The position numbers and the translations under genes were made by a program. Shown here one piece after another: positions 53,786 to 61,909 of a DNA stretch of 63,737 bases (position 1 is its first letter; each line of letters begins with the position of its first letter). The stretch spans positions 1-63,737 of the forward strand of contig VXNJ01000017.1 of the NCBI GenBank assembly GCA_009840625.1, read 5' to 3'. Source of the stretch: Chloroflexota bacterium (GTDB lineage Bacteria > Chloroflexota > UBA11872 > VXNJ01). The notes beneath the pieces are model-generated. The model searched no databases and was not told the DNA's origin. It saw only the letters and a program-made list of their open reading frames with translations.

Positions 53786-54247
53786 ATGTACGAACCGATG
53801 CGATTCCTGCACATCCTATTTGCCCTCAGCCTGTTCGCCGGTCTGGGCGCCTCGATGGCCCTGCGCCCGCTGGTCGGCCGGCTGGCCGCAAGCGGTCACC
53901 TTGAGCCGGTGATCGGAGCTTTGGAGCGCAATGTGCGGATCGTGACGATTCCCTCCGGCATCCTGACCGTGGTCTTCGGATTCGCCGCCGCCGAGGCGGG
54001 GCGCTGGAACACGTTCACTGAGGGCTGGCTGCTGATTTCGCTGTTGGCGTCGCTGGCCCTGATCGGCTTGAACCTATTTGTTGTTTATCCGCACTTTCGG
54101 CAAATTCGCGAAGCCCTCGCCGTGGAGCCGAAACCGGGCGCGGAACTGCTGTCCCGGATCCGGCGCCCGCTGATTCGCTACATCGGGTTGGGCCAGATGA
54201 TCACGCTGCTGGTGATCGCCTACCTGATGGTCTACAAGCCGTTTTGA
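53786..54247 (+). CDS. Small integral membrane protein, DUF2269-like
   Basis: A 153-residue protein with four hydrophobic segments (about 6-25, 49-66, 80-102 and 130-149) and the conserved start MRFLHILFALSLFAGLGAS. It resembles DUF2269 proteins of unknown function. Its 3' end overlaps the end of the convergent GH127-type gene by 16 bp. Confidence 0.7.
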   Translation: MYEPMRFLHILFALSLFAGLGASMALRPLVGRLAASGHLEPVIGALERNVRIVTIPSGILTVVFGFAAAEAGRWNTFTEGWLLISLLASLALIGLNLFVVYPHFRQIREALAVEPKPGAELLSRIRRPLIRYIGLGQMITLLVIAYLMVYKPF

Positions 54248-56133
54248 AGTTGCGGGATCCAGACCTGCATTGAGCTCGGCTCGCGATTACCCCACGAAAA
54301 GTAGGGAATAGCGACCAGTTCGGCATCGCCGAGTGCCCGGCGGACCGGCGCGGCTTCCGAATAGAGCGAGAAATCGGCGTCCGGCCCCGGCTCCAGTTGG
54401 GCCCCATTGGCCCGAATCACGGTCGCCCCGCCGACCAGGTCGGTATCGAAGGAGACGCGCGGGTTGAAATCAGCCTTCAACGCCAAGTCGTAGGCGTGAA
54501 CCGACGCCCGATTGGGGACCTCGATGCAGTAGATCAGCGGGCCGCGGGCGATCGCCACCCGACCGGCATTGTCGGCGATCCGGGGATTGGAGTAGACCGT
54601 TCGCACCGGCATCGGCAGGTAGAGGTTCAGCACTTCGCCGGCATTGAATTGCCGTTCCACCACCAGGTACTCGCCGGGTCGTGCGTCAAGTTCCTGGCCG
54701 GAGATCATGGCGCTGGCGCCGCTTGCCCAGGACGGGATGCGGACCCGCAGGCAGGATCGCCCGGCCGGTGCCCGGTTGATCGCGATCTGCACCTGGCCCT
54801 GCCATGGATAGGCGGTTTCCACATCGAGTTCGAAACCGCCCGCGCTGACCGACCCGGCGATGAACTGGTGCAACCACAGCCCCTCAACGGAGGTCGAGTA
54901 GCAATAGCCCGGTAGCGAAAGCAGGAGCCGGGCCACGTTGGGCGGGCAGCAGGAACAGGTGAACCACTCGTCGCGGTGGTAGTCGCCGCGCGCGGCCAGC
55001 GGGTTCATGTAGAAGTAGCCGGCCCCGTCGTGCGAGAGGCCCGAGATGATGGAGTTGTACAGCTGGGTCTCGATCGCGTCGGCGTAGCGCGCCTGCCCGG
55101 TCAGGCAGAGCAGGCGGAAGCTGAAGAAAACACCGCCGATCGCCGCGCACGTCTCGGCGTAGGCGCGCTCGTTGGGAAGCTCAAAATCGGCCCCGAAGGC
55201 CTCGCCCTCGAAACGCGCCCCCAGCGCGCCGGTGACGTAGGCTTTTCGCCCGTAGGCGCTCTCCCATAGCTTGAACGCCGCCGCCTGCATCGCCAGGTCC
55301 TCACGTTCCAAGGCGATGTCGGCCATCCCGCTGGCCTGGTACATCATGCGCACCGCGTGCCCCCAGGCCTCGTGCTGCTCGCGCACCGGCAGGTGGTCCT
55401 GGTAGTAGTGGGGATCGCGAAATCGCGGCTCGCCGTTGAGGCGGGTATCGGGCTGGCCGCGCATTTCCAGGAAGAAGAGCGCCTGGTCTAGATAGGCCCG
55501 GTTGCCGGTTTCCCGGTATAGCTCGACCAGGGCCAGTTCGATTTCCTGGTGACCATCGGTCAGTTCAAGGCGCCCGTGCCCGAAGGTTTCGCAGATGTGA
55601 TCGGCGGCCCGCACCGCGATGTCGAAAAGTGCGTTGGAACCCGAGGCGCGGCGGTGGGCGATGCCGGCCTGGATCAGGTGCCCCATGCAGTAGAGCTCGT
55701 GCTGGTTGCAGAGGTCCTGGTACCGCTTGTCTTCGCGTTCGAAGGTGAAGTAGGAATTGATGTAGCCGTCGTCGCGCTGGGCGGCGCCGATCTCGTCGAT
55801 GGCCAGATCGATCCACTTTTGGACCGAGTCCGCGACGCCCTCGATCAGACCGAAACTGGCCGCCTCCAGCAGCTTGTAGACGTCGGAATCGTTAAAGTAC
55901 AGGCCCGAGTATTCGGGTACGTCTTTGCGCCCCGAGGCGCGGCGGAAATTGTCCAGCCGGCCGGTGGTCTCGCAGTGCTCGAACTGGCGTTCCAGCGACG
56001 TGTCGCGGACGACTTCGCGCCAGTGATGCCAGAACCCCGTCTCATTGACCCGCACGGACGAGATCGGCACCGGCCGCAGTCGCGCATTTGAACTATCCGT
56101 GGTATTCAGGACCACATCCCTGGCCTGCTGCAT
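54232..56133 (-). CDS. GH127-type beta-L-arabinofuranosidase (DUF1680)
   Basis: Glycosidase related to HypBA1, removing beta-L-arabinofuranose or similar sugars. At 633 residues it is full length. The (alpha/alpha)6 barrel motifs include NDSDVYKLLEAASF, DGYINSYFT, the YAETCAAIG region (325-333) and CSCCPPNVARLL (393-404), whose cysteines supply zinc ligands and the nucleophile in the family. The C-terminal half forms beta domains (YPWQGQVQIAI; LRVRIPSWA). No signal peptide is visible. It is divergent from the enolase-superfamily gene. Confidence 0.9.
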   Translation of the reverse strand: MQQARDVVLNTTDSSNARLRPVPISSVRVNETGFWHHWREVVRDTSLERQFEHCETTGRLDNFRRASGRKDVPEYSGLYFNDSDVYKLLEAASFGLIEGVADSVQKWIDLAIDEIGAAQRDDGYINSYFTFEREDKRYQDLCNQHELYCMGHLIQAGIAHRRASGSNALFDIAVRAADHICETFGHGRLELTDGHQEIELALVELYRETGNRAYLDQALFFLEMRGQPDTRLNGEPRFRDPHYYQDHLPVREQHEAWGHAVRMMYQASGMADIALEREDLAMQAAAFKLWESAYGRKAYVTGALGARFEGEAFGADFELPNERAYAETCAAIGGVFFSFRLLCLTGQARYADAIETQLYNSIISGLSHDGAGYFYMNPLAARGDYHRDEWFTCSCCPPNVARLLLSLPGYCYSTSVEGLWLHQFIAGSVSAGGFELDVETAYPWQGQVQIAINRAPAGRSCLRVRIPSWASGASAMISGQELDARPGEYLVVERQFNAGEVLNLYLPMPVRTVYSNPRIADNAGRVAIARGPLIYCIEVPNRASVHAYDLALKADFNPRVSFDTDLVGGATVIRANGAQLEPGPDADFSLYSEAAPVRRALGDAELVAIPYFSWGNREPSSMQVWIPQLQNGL

Positions 56134-56178
56134 TGCCCGCTCCCCGTTGGTCTTCGAATCGGTCGGAAGGATCGTTGA

Positions 56179-56192
56179 TTGGTCTAATTTTG
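56179..56192. promoter_or_regulatory. Shared intergenic element, copy 2
   Basis: TTGGTCTAATTTTG lies in the 104-bp gap between the divergent GH127 and enolase-superfamily genes and matches the element at 53737-53750 except at two positions. Its recurrence between two divergent catabolic gene pairs suggests a shared promoter element or operator. Confidence 0.3.
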
Positions 56193-56237
56193 TGATTAAG
56201 GCGACGTCCCCTCCCCAACTTTTCAGGCCCGTTCCGA

Positions 56238-57368
56238 ATGAAGATTGAAAGCGTAAAAGCCACCCTGCTCAAGGTCCCCTACCCGCTGCCATTCGAGGCG
56301 GCCTGGGAACCGGGAGTGATTCGCAACGACCGCGACGTGACGGTGGTTCGGATCCAGGCCGATTCGGGACTGGTCGGCTGGGGGGCGAGCGGATTCGATC
56401 AAGCCGACGACATCAATACCCTGGCGGCCCCGCACCTGGTCGGCGAAGACCCGTTCGCATTCGAGCGACACGCCCGGATCACCCGATACGCCAAAGGCGC
56501 CTGGATCGTTGAAATGGCGCTCTGCGACCTGGTCGGCAAGGCCGCCGGACTGCCGCTGGCAAAGCTCTGGGGGCGCTACGCCGACCGGATCCCGGCCTAC
56601 GCCTCGATCGTGGCCGCCAAAACCCCGGCCGAGCGTGCCGATGACGCCCTGGAGCTGCTGGAACGCGGTTACCGGGCGATAAAGCTGCGGGCTCACGCAC
56701 CCAGCATTGCCGATGACATCGAAATGGTCGAAAAAGTCCGCGCCGCGGTCGGCGACCGGATGGAGATCATGGTGGACGCCAATCAGGCCGGCGCCGCTTC
56801 GGGACCGATCAAACACCCCGGCGACCCGATCGTTTGGGACTACGACCGGGCGCTGGCTACCGCGCGGGCCTACGAACAGCTGGGCGTTTACTGGCTCGAA
56901 GAACCCCTTCCTCGCTATGACCTGCAGGCGATCGCCCGGTTGACCGACGCGGTCGAGCTAAAAATCGCCGGCGGCGAGGGCAACGCCGGCCTGCACGAGT
57001 TTTACTGGATGCTGGACGCCGGCGCCTACGACATCATCCAGCCGGACGCGGCCACCTGCGAAGGGGTCTGGCAGTTGCGCAAGCTGGCCGCGGCCTGCGA
57101 GCGGGCCGGCAAGCTTTGCATACCCCACCACGGCGCCAATGGAATCGCCCTGGCGGCCCACCTCCAGCTGCAGGCCAGCGTCCCTAACAGCCCCTGGGTC
57201 GAATACATCATCGATCCGCCCTGGCGCACGATCGAGTCCTACCAGCAGCTCTACGGGGTGATGCGGGATCCGCTGCTGATCGATGCCGACGGCTGCTTGC
57301 CGGTTCCCCAGGGGCCCGGGCTGGGAATCGCAGTCGACGAAGACGCGATCGCCAGAATGGCCGTTTAG
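56238..57368 (+). CDS. Enolase-superfamily enzyme (mandelate racemase/dehydratase-like)
   Basis: Mg2+-dependent sugar-acid dehydratase or racemase of 376 residues. The capping domain ends near residue 120. In the barrel, the base motif reads AIKLRAH, with Arg in place of the second Lys of the common K-x-K. Metal ligands are Asp in MVDANQ, Glu in WLEEPLP and Glu in GGEGN. The C-terminal dyad is Asp in QPDAAT with His in PHHGANG. Relatives dehydrate aldonates to 2-keto-3-deoxy acids, consistent with the nearby glycosidase and uronate genes. The substrate is not determinable. Confidence 0.9.
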   Translation: MKIESVKATLLKVPYPLPFEAAWEPGVIRNDRDVTVVRIQADSGLVGWGASGFDQADDINTLAAPHLVGEDPFAFERHARITRYAKGAWIVEMALCDLVGKAAGLPLAKLWGRYADRIPAYASIVAAKTPAERADDALELLERGYRAIKLRAHAPSIADDIEMVEKVRAAVGDRMEIMVDANQAGAASGPIKHPGDPIVWDYDRALATARAYEQLGVYWLEEPLPRYDLQAIARLTDAVELKIAGGEGNAGLHEFYWMLDAGAYDIIQPDAATCEGVWQLRKLAAACERAGKLCIPHHGANGIALAAHLQLQASVPNSPWVEYIIDPPWRTIESYQQLYGVMRDPLLIDADGCLPVPQGPGLGIAVDEDAIARMAV

Positions 57369-57381
57369 CGGATACCGGGCC

Positions 57382-58461
57382 CTATCTCTCGATCAGGGGC
57401 ATGACCTGGTTGGTGAGCAGGTCGATCGAATGCCGCCACGGCGCGAAGTCGTCGATGTCGTGGGCGATCATGACCAGTTGTCCGAAGGGGGCGGTGCGAT
57501 CGCGGATCGAATTGATCTTGTCGGCCACCGTCTGCGGGCTGCCGGCGATCCAGGTGTTGTCGAAAAGGAACTTAGGGGTTATGTCGGAGTCCGGCCGGTC
57601 CGGGTTCGAGCCCTTGAAGTGCACGAAGTTGTGCGACCCCTTGGTCAGGTCGAACATGTAGCGCGTATAAGACGCCGCCGGCCCGCATTCGAGCATGAAG
57701 CGCTCAGCTTCGGCGTCGGTGTCGGCCACGAAGACGTCGCGGGTGATCCCCCACAGGCTGGGGTCGGGTTCGCGCCCGGCCAAGCGGGCACCCTCCGAGT
57801 AGGCCTCCCACTGGCCGATCAGGTCGTCGTTGGGCAGGAAGTTGGTGGAAAGGCAGCGCCAGCCGCGCTTTCCGGCCATCGCGATGCTCGAGGAGCGGTA
57901 GGAGACGCCCGGGATCATGATCGGCGGGTGGGGCTTTTGCAGCGGCGGCATGGCCCAGCCGAGACCGATTTCCTGCTGCTGCGCCGGCAGGTTCACCCGC
58001 CAGTACTTCCCGTCAAGATCGTAGGGAGCCTCGCTGGTCCAGATTGTCAGGATCATTTCGAGGGATTCACGGAAGCGGTCGATGTAAACGCCGCGGTCGA
58101 CTTCAACGTCGAGGAACGGACGATCCGTGGTCAACCCTCCCGGCCCGACGCCGAAATTGACGCGCCCGCCGGAGAGTTGGTCGAGGAACGCTATCCGCAG
58201 CGCGACCGCGCCTGGGTTGTGAAGCGGCAACAGCGCGACCCCGGTTCCGAGACGCATCGTCTTGGTCTCCCGCGCCAGCGCGGCCAGGAACAGGTCTCCG
58301 GCCGGATAGTTCTCCCACTGGCTGGTAATGTGCTCGCCGGCCCAGAGCTCGGAAAAGCCCTTCTCCTCGAGCTCTGCGAACCAGGCCAGATCCTCCTCGA
58401 ACCCCTGCGCCAGCGGTTTTTCGGGCGGATGCAGCGGCATCGAAAAAATGCCTAGGTCCAT
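57382..58461 (-). CDS. LLM-class (bacterial luciferase-like) flavin-dependent oxidoreductase
   Basis: FMN/F420-type monooxygenase of 359 residues with the luciferase-like barrel. It is recognised by MDLGIFSMPLHPPEK, GFSELWAGEHITS, LFLAALARETKTMRLGTGV, INFGVGPGG-like sequence (here VNFGVGPGGL) and PPIMIPGVSYRSSS. The ATG at 58461 has GGAG five bases upstream and fits the family start. The substrate is unknown; such enzymes oxidise alkanes, ketones or heteroaromatics. It lies downstream of a strong terminator hairpin. Confidence 0.92.
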   Translation of the reverse strand: MDLGIFSMPLHPPEKPLAQGFEEDLAWFAELEEKGFSELWAGEHITSQWENYPAGDLFLAALARETKTMRLGTGVALLPLHNPGAVALRIAFLDQLSGGRVNFGVGPGGLTTDRPFLDVEVDRGVYIDRFRESLEMILTIWTSEAPYDLDGKYWRVNLPAQQQEIGLGWAMPPLQKPHPPIMIPGVSYRSSSIAMAGKRGWRCLSTNFLPNDDLIGQWEAYSEGARLAGREPDPSLWGITRDVFVADTDAEAERFMLECGPAASYTRYMFDLTKGSHNFVHFKGSNPDRPDSDITPKFLFDNTWIAGSPQTVADKINSIRDRTAPFGQLVMIAHDIDDFAPWRHSIDLLTNQVMPLIER

Positions 58462-58534
58462 GGGGTCTCCAAGTCTGGTTCGACCGGGGAACGAATCCTG
58501 CTCGGACAGTCTAGGGCGAGGGCCCATAAAAGGC

Positions 58535-58568
58535 GCAGGGGCTTTTGACCTAGGTCAAAAGCCCCTGC
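58535..58568 (-). terminator. Strong (probably bidirectional) hairpin terminator
   Basis: A perfect inverted repeat of two 16-nt arms (58535-58550 and 58553-58568) around TA. On the minus strand it is followed by GCCTTTTAT and on the plus strand by TTTATT. It directly follows the candidate structured RNA (minus) and separates nrdB and that RNA from the LLM gene. Confidence 0.85.
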
Positions 58569-58570
58569 TT

Positions 58571-58705
58571 TATTCGATTGTTGATGCCCCTTAGGGGGAG
58601 ACCCCGCCAAGAGGCCCCGTACGGTCGACTTGCCAGCGATGCAGCAGTGCGTGTAGCCTCCGCATCGGGTTCCTCCAACTTCCCCACAACCTACTTAATC
58701 GAATA
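58571..58705 (-). ncRNA. Candidate structured non-coding RNA of unknown class, about 135 nt
   Basis: The ends pair perfectly: TATTCGATT (58571-58579) with AATCGAATA (58697-58705). Inside follow GTTG/CAAC (58580-58583 with 58687-58690), GGGGA/TCCCC (58595-58599 with 58681-58685) and a perfect inner stem CGATGC/GCATCG (58637-58642 with 58662-58667). An AT-rich stretch precedes it on the minus strand and a strong terminator follows 3 nt after its end, giving the layout of an independent small RNA gene. There is no coding potential. It does not match SRP, 6S, tmRNA or riboswitch patterns that I can recall. The strand is assigned from the terminator position. A leader role for the LLM gene is an alternative. 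Confidence 0.5.
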
Positions 58706-58749
58706 TACACCCGCGCCGACTGATTGGGCTCCGGCCGGATCCCGCCGAA

Positions 58750-59865
58750 CTAGTCCCAGGAAAGCGTTCCGGCGCTCGAATATTCGGTTACCCGGGTCTC
58801 GAAAAAGTTCTTCTCTTTGGGTATGTCGACCACTTCGCTCATCCACGGGAACGGGTTTTTCGACCCAAATTGGGCCGGCAGCCCGATGCGCTCTAGCCGG
58901 CGGTCGGCGATGTGCTGGACGTAATCGCGGAAAAGGTCGGCATTTAGCCCCAGCACGCCGGTCGGCAGGCAGTCGCGGGCGTAGGCCACCTCGTACTCGC
59001 AGGCTTCTTTGACCAGGTCGATGATCTCGCGCTCGAGATCTTCGGTCCAAGCCTCGGGATTCTCCTCGTGGATCGTGTTGATCAGATCGATGCCGAAATT
59101 GAGATGAATCGTCTCGTCGCGCATGATGTACTGAAACTGCTCACCGATACCGGTCATCTGGTTGCGGCGGTGGAAGGACAGGATCATCACGAATCCTGAG
59201 TAGAAGAAGATGCCCTCCATCACCACGTAGAACCCGACCAGGTTCTTGATGAAGCGCTGGATCCCGTCGATTGATTCGGTGCTAAATTCCGGGTCCAGCA
59301 CGTCCTTGGTAAGGCTCATCACGAAGTCGTCCTTGCCCTCGATCGAGTCGACCTCGTGGTACATGTTGAAAACTTCGCGCGAATCGAGTCCGAGCGAGTC
59401 GACGATGTAGACGAATGAATGGGTGTGCAGCGCTTCTTCGAACGCCTGGCGCAGCAGGTACTGACGCGCTTCGGAGTTTGTGATGTGCTTGAAGATCGAG
59501 AGCACTATGTTGTTGCCGACCAGTGATTCGCCGGTGCTGAAGAATCCCAGGTTGCGCTTGATCACGAGTCGTTCGGCGTCGCTGAGGCGATTTGAGCGCC
59601 AGAGTTCAATGTCGCGCTGCATTGGCACCTCGGTGGGCATCCAATGATTGGCGCAACCGTTTACATAATGTTCCCAAGCCCAATGGTATTTGAGCGGGAT
59701 CAGTTGGTTCACGTCCACGCGTTGGCAGTTGAGGAGGCGCTTGTTGGCCGGATCGATGCGCTTGCTCAGGTCCCAGGCACCGTCGGCTGACTCGGGTGAC
59801 CCTTCCACGGGCTTCCCGCCGGATTCGGTTGAAATCTGGAGTTCGGTTCCGAAGCCGGTCTGCAT
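58750..59865 (-). CDS. nrdB: Ribonucleotide reductase beta subunit, class Ic (Tyr replaced by Phe)
   Basis: Small subunit of aerobic ribonucleotide reductase, which generates the radical needed to make deoxyribonucleotides. The 371-residue protein from ATG 59865 carries the metal ligands E113 (TGES), E144 and H147 (EEALH), E217 (VMEGIF), and E251 and H254 (DETIH). The position of the radical Tyr is Phe151 (HTHSFVY). This exact ligand set with Phe matches the Chlamydia trachomatis class Ic protein at a constant offset of 24, as do [18 protein letters not shown] and [14 protein letters not shown]. Class Ic enzymes use a Mn/Fe cofactor instead of a tyrosyl radical. The large subunit is not in the window. 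Confidence 0.93.
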   Translation of the reverse strand: MQTGFGTELQISTESGGKPVEGSPESADGAWDLSKRIDPANKRLLNCQRVDVNQLIPLKYHWAWEHYVNGCANHWMPTEVPMQRDIELWRSNRLSDAERLVIKRNLGFFSTGESLVGNNIVLSIFKHITNSEARQYLLRQAFEEALHTHSFVYIVDSLGLDSREVFNMYHEVDSIEGKDDFVMSLTKDVLDPEFSTESIDGIQRFIKNLVGFYVVMEGIFFYSGFVMILSFHRRNQMTGIGEQFQYIMRDETIHLNFGIDLINTIHEENPEAWTEDLEREIIDLVKEACEYEVAYARDCLPTGVLGLNADLFRDYVQHIADRRLERIGLPAQFGSKNPFPWMSEVVDIPKEKNFFETRVTEYSSAGTLSWD

Positions 59866-60035
59866 GGTTGAAAATCCCCGTCCTGGGCGATCAGGTTCTG
59901 GTGCGTTTCGGCCCAGACGGATGCTCGGCCCAGGCCAGTTTGGCAGTTGATGCGGCCCTGGATTCGAACATACGCGGCGAAGCGCCAGACATTCGATTCG
60001 GCCACAGCCGAAAGTATTCAAATTATGCCCACAGC

Positions 60036-60051
60036 CGACAATATGTTGTGG
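60036..60051. promoter_or_regulatory. Candidate NrdR box upstream of nrdB
   Basis: The core CAATATGTTG (60039-60048) fits nine of ten positions of the NrdR-box core as I recall it, and it lies directly upstream of CATAAT (minus strand, 60027-60022), a likely -10 of nrdB. A paired second box at the usual spacing is not evident; a direct repeat CCACAGCCGA occurs at 60002-60011 and 60029-60038. The divergent gap (about 300 bp) shows nothing else. Confidence 0.4.
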
Positions 60052-60166
60052 CTAAGCGGGTTTCAAGAGTAGCACTTTTTCTACCGGTGGTGGCAGCCGC
60101 TCGCCCAACGACGTCGGGCAACCTGGTACATAAACCCAAGCCGGGCCGGGCCCCGGTTCTGCCCGC

Positions 60167-61897
60167 ATGACTGCTTCAGCGGCCGCGACAAGCGGCACCC
60201 GCATGCGCATTCGTGACCTGACCGCGCGTCAGCGCCGCGCGATCCACGGCTGGTGTATGTACGACTGGGCCAATTCAGGGTTTGCGACCAGCGGCACGGT
60301 CGCGATCCTTCCCGTCTATTTCGTCTACCTTTTCCGTGATTCCTTCGGCCCCAGCACCAGTTTTCTGGGCATCACCTGGACGGGGAGTTCGGTCTGGGGC
60401 CTAGCGATCGCTTTTTCGACCGCGGTTGTCCTTTTCTCGAGTCCGGTGCTGGGCGTCATTTCCGACCGCGTGCCTATCAAAAAGCCCCTGTTATGGATTT
60501 ACGTTGCCACCGGATCGCTGTTTACCGCGCTGGCGTTCTTCTGCGCCTACGTCGGCCAGCCCTGGGCCTGGTTGATCGGGACGTTCACGGTCGCCAACAT
60601 CGGATTTGCCGGCAGCCAAGTGTTTTACAACGCCTTCCTGCCGCACCTTGCCCCGCGACAGCTGGCCGACGCCGTTTCAAGCCGCGGTTATGCCTACGGC
60701 TACGCCGGAGGCGGACTCCTGTTAGTCGCGCACCTCGGCGTGATCCTGGCCACGCAGGGCAGCGCGTTCGAGGATCTTGTCACGCGGGCGGCCATCGCCT
60801 CGATCGCCGCGTGGTGGTTCGGCTGGTCGCTCTGGACTTTCGCCACGCTACCCGAACCCCCGGTCGAGAAAGGCACCCCCGGCCTCTCGTTTGTAGGGGC
60901 CGCTAACACCGCGTTTTCCGAACTGGGCAAGACGTTTGGCCAGCTCCGCCGATTCCGCGTAGTCCTGATTTTCCTGGTCTCGTTCCTGCTCTTTAACGAC
61001 GGCGTGCAGACGGTGACCGCCATAGCCGGCGCGTTCGCGGCCGATACGCTGAAGATCCCGCTGGCGTTCAACATGGCGACCATCGCCATCATCCAGGCGG
61101 TCGCCGTGCCCGGCGCGCTGGCGTTTGGCTGGCTCGCCGATCGATATACCACCAAATCGGCGCTTGCGATCGCGCTTACCGGTTGGATCGCGATCGTATT
61201 GTTCGGGGTCGCGCTGGCCCCGCTGGCCCCGCGCGATCACCAGGATTTCGACGTTCGCATCGAGTACCGCGCCGGCGAGGACCGGTACCTGGTCGCCGCA
61301 GCCCCCGATCAGGAGGATTCCCAGCCGGATATCGATGCGCCCCGCACGGCGAGCCTCGTAACCGGGCAGACCATCGAACCCGCCTCGGTTCCTTCGCTAT
61401 TGACCGAGGCGCTAGCTGACCCCGACTACGAGTATTCGATTTCGTTTGCCGGCGGCCCGCACGCGGGTTCCTCGGTGCTCGGAGGAGGCCACCCGGCTGT
61501 AATCGGCGCCGGCGCGGTTGATTTCTGGCCGGTGCTGGTGCGCGACTTGATCTGGTCCCCGTTGGGGATCGACGCCGGTTATCAGTGGCTGATTCTGGGC
61601 GTGATGGTCGGCTGCGTGTTGGGCGGTAGCCAGGCCCTGGCCCGCAGCCTTTTCTCGCAGATAACCCCGCAGTCGCGCAGCGGCGAGTTCTTCGCCTTTT
61701 TCGGTTTCATGTCGCGTGCCTCGGCGGTGTTCGGCCCCACCCTTTACATTGCCGCCACCGCCGCGTTCGACACGCGTGTTGCGGTAACTATGATCCTGCT
61801 GATCATCGTTGCCGGCACGGTAGTTCTGCGCTGGGTTGATGTCGAATCGGGAGCCAGGGTGGCGGTGGCCGAGGACGCCCGGGCTAGCGCCGATTGA
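60167..61897 (+). CDS. UMF1-family MFS transporter with large soluble insertion
   Basis: Polytopic major facilitator protein related to UMF1 and fungal vacuolar Atg22 effluxers. The signature start HGWCMYDWANSGFATSG (28-44) and the late QALARSLFSQITPQSRSGEFFAFFG block are diagnostic. At 576 residues it is longer than the usual 420-460. A hydrophilic segment of about 120 residues (353-472) lies between two membrane helices, containing DVRIEYRAGEDRYLV and a Gly-rich stretch. The insertion is probably outside the membrane. Transported substrates in this family are uncertain, with amino acids proposed for relatives. Confidence 0.88.
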   Translation: MTASAAATSGTRMRIRDLTARQRRAIHGWCMYDWANSGFATSGTVAILPVYFVYLFRDSFGPSTSFLGITWTGSSVWGLAIAFSTAVVLFSSPVLGVISDRVPIKKPLLWIYVATGSLFTALAFFCAYVGQPWAWLIGTFTVANIGFAGSQVFYNAFLPHLAPRQLADAVSSRGYAYGYAGGGLLLVAHLGVILATQGSAFEDLVTRAAIASIAAWWFGWSLWTFATLPEPPVEKGTPGLSFVGAANTAFSELGKTFGQLRRFRVVLIFLVSFLLFNDGVQTVTAIAGAFAADTLKIPLAFNMATIAIIQAVAVPGALAFGWLADRYTTKSALAIALTGWIAIVLFGVALAPLAPRDHQDFDVRIEYRAGEDRYLVAAAPDQEDSQPDIDAPRTASLVTGQTIEPASVPSLLTEALADPDYEYSISFAGGPHAGSSVLGGGHPAVIGAGAVDFWPVLVRDLIWSPLGIDAGYQWLILGVMVGCVLGGSQALARSLFSQITPQSRSGEFFAFFGFMSRASAVFGPTLYIAATAAFDTRVAVTMILLIIVAGTVVLRWVDVESGARVAVAEDARASAD

Positions 61898-61909
61898 TTG
61901 CGACCCGGT

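Noticed and set aside
58571-58705. SRP RNA, 6S RNA or cobalamin riboswitch identity for the structured RNA
   Set aside because: The GGAA tetraloop with AGCAG motif of SRP RNA, the 180-nt length of 6S and the conserved boxes of the cobalamin riboswitch are absent.
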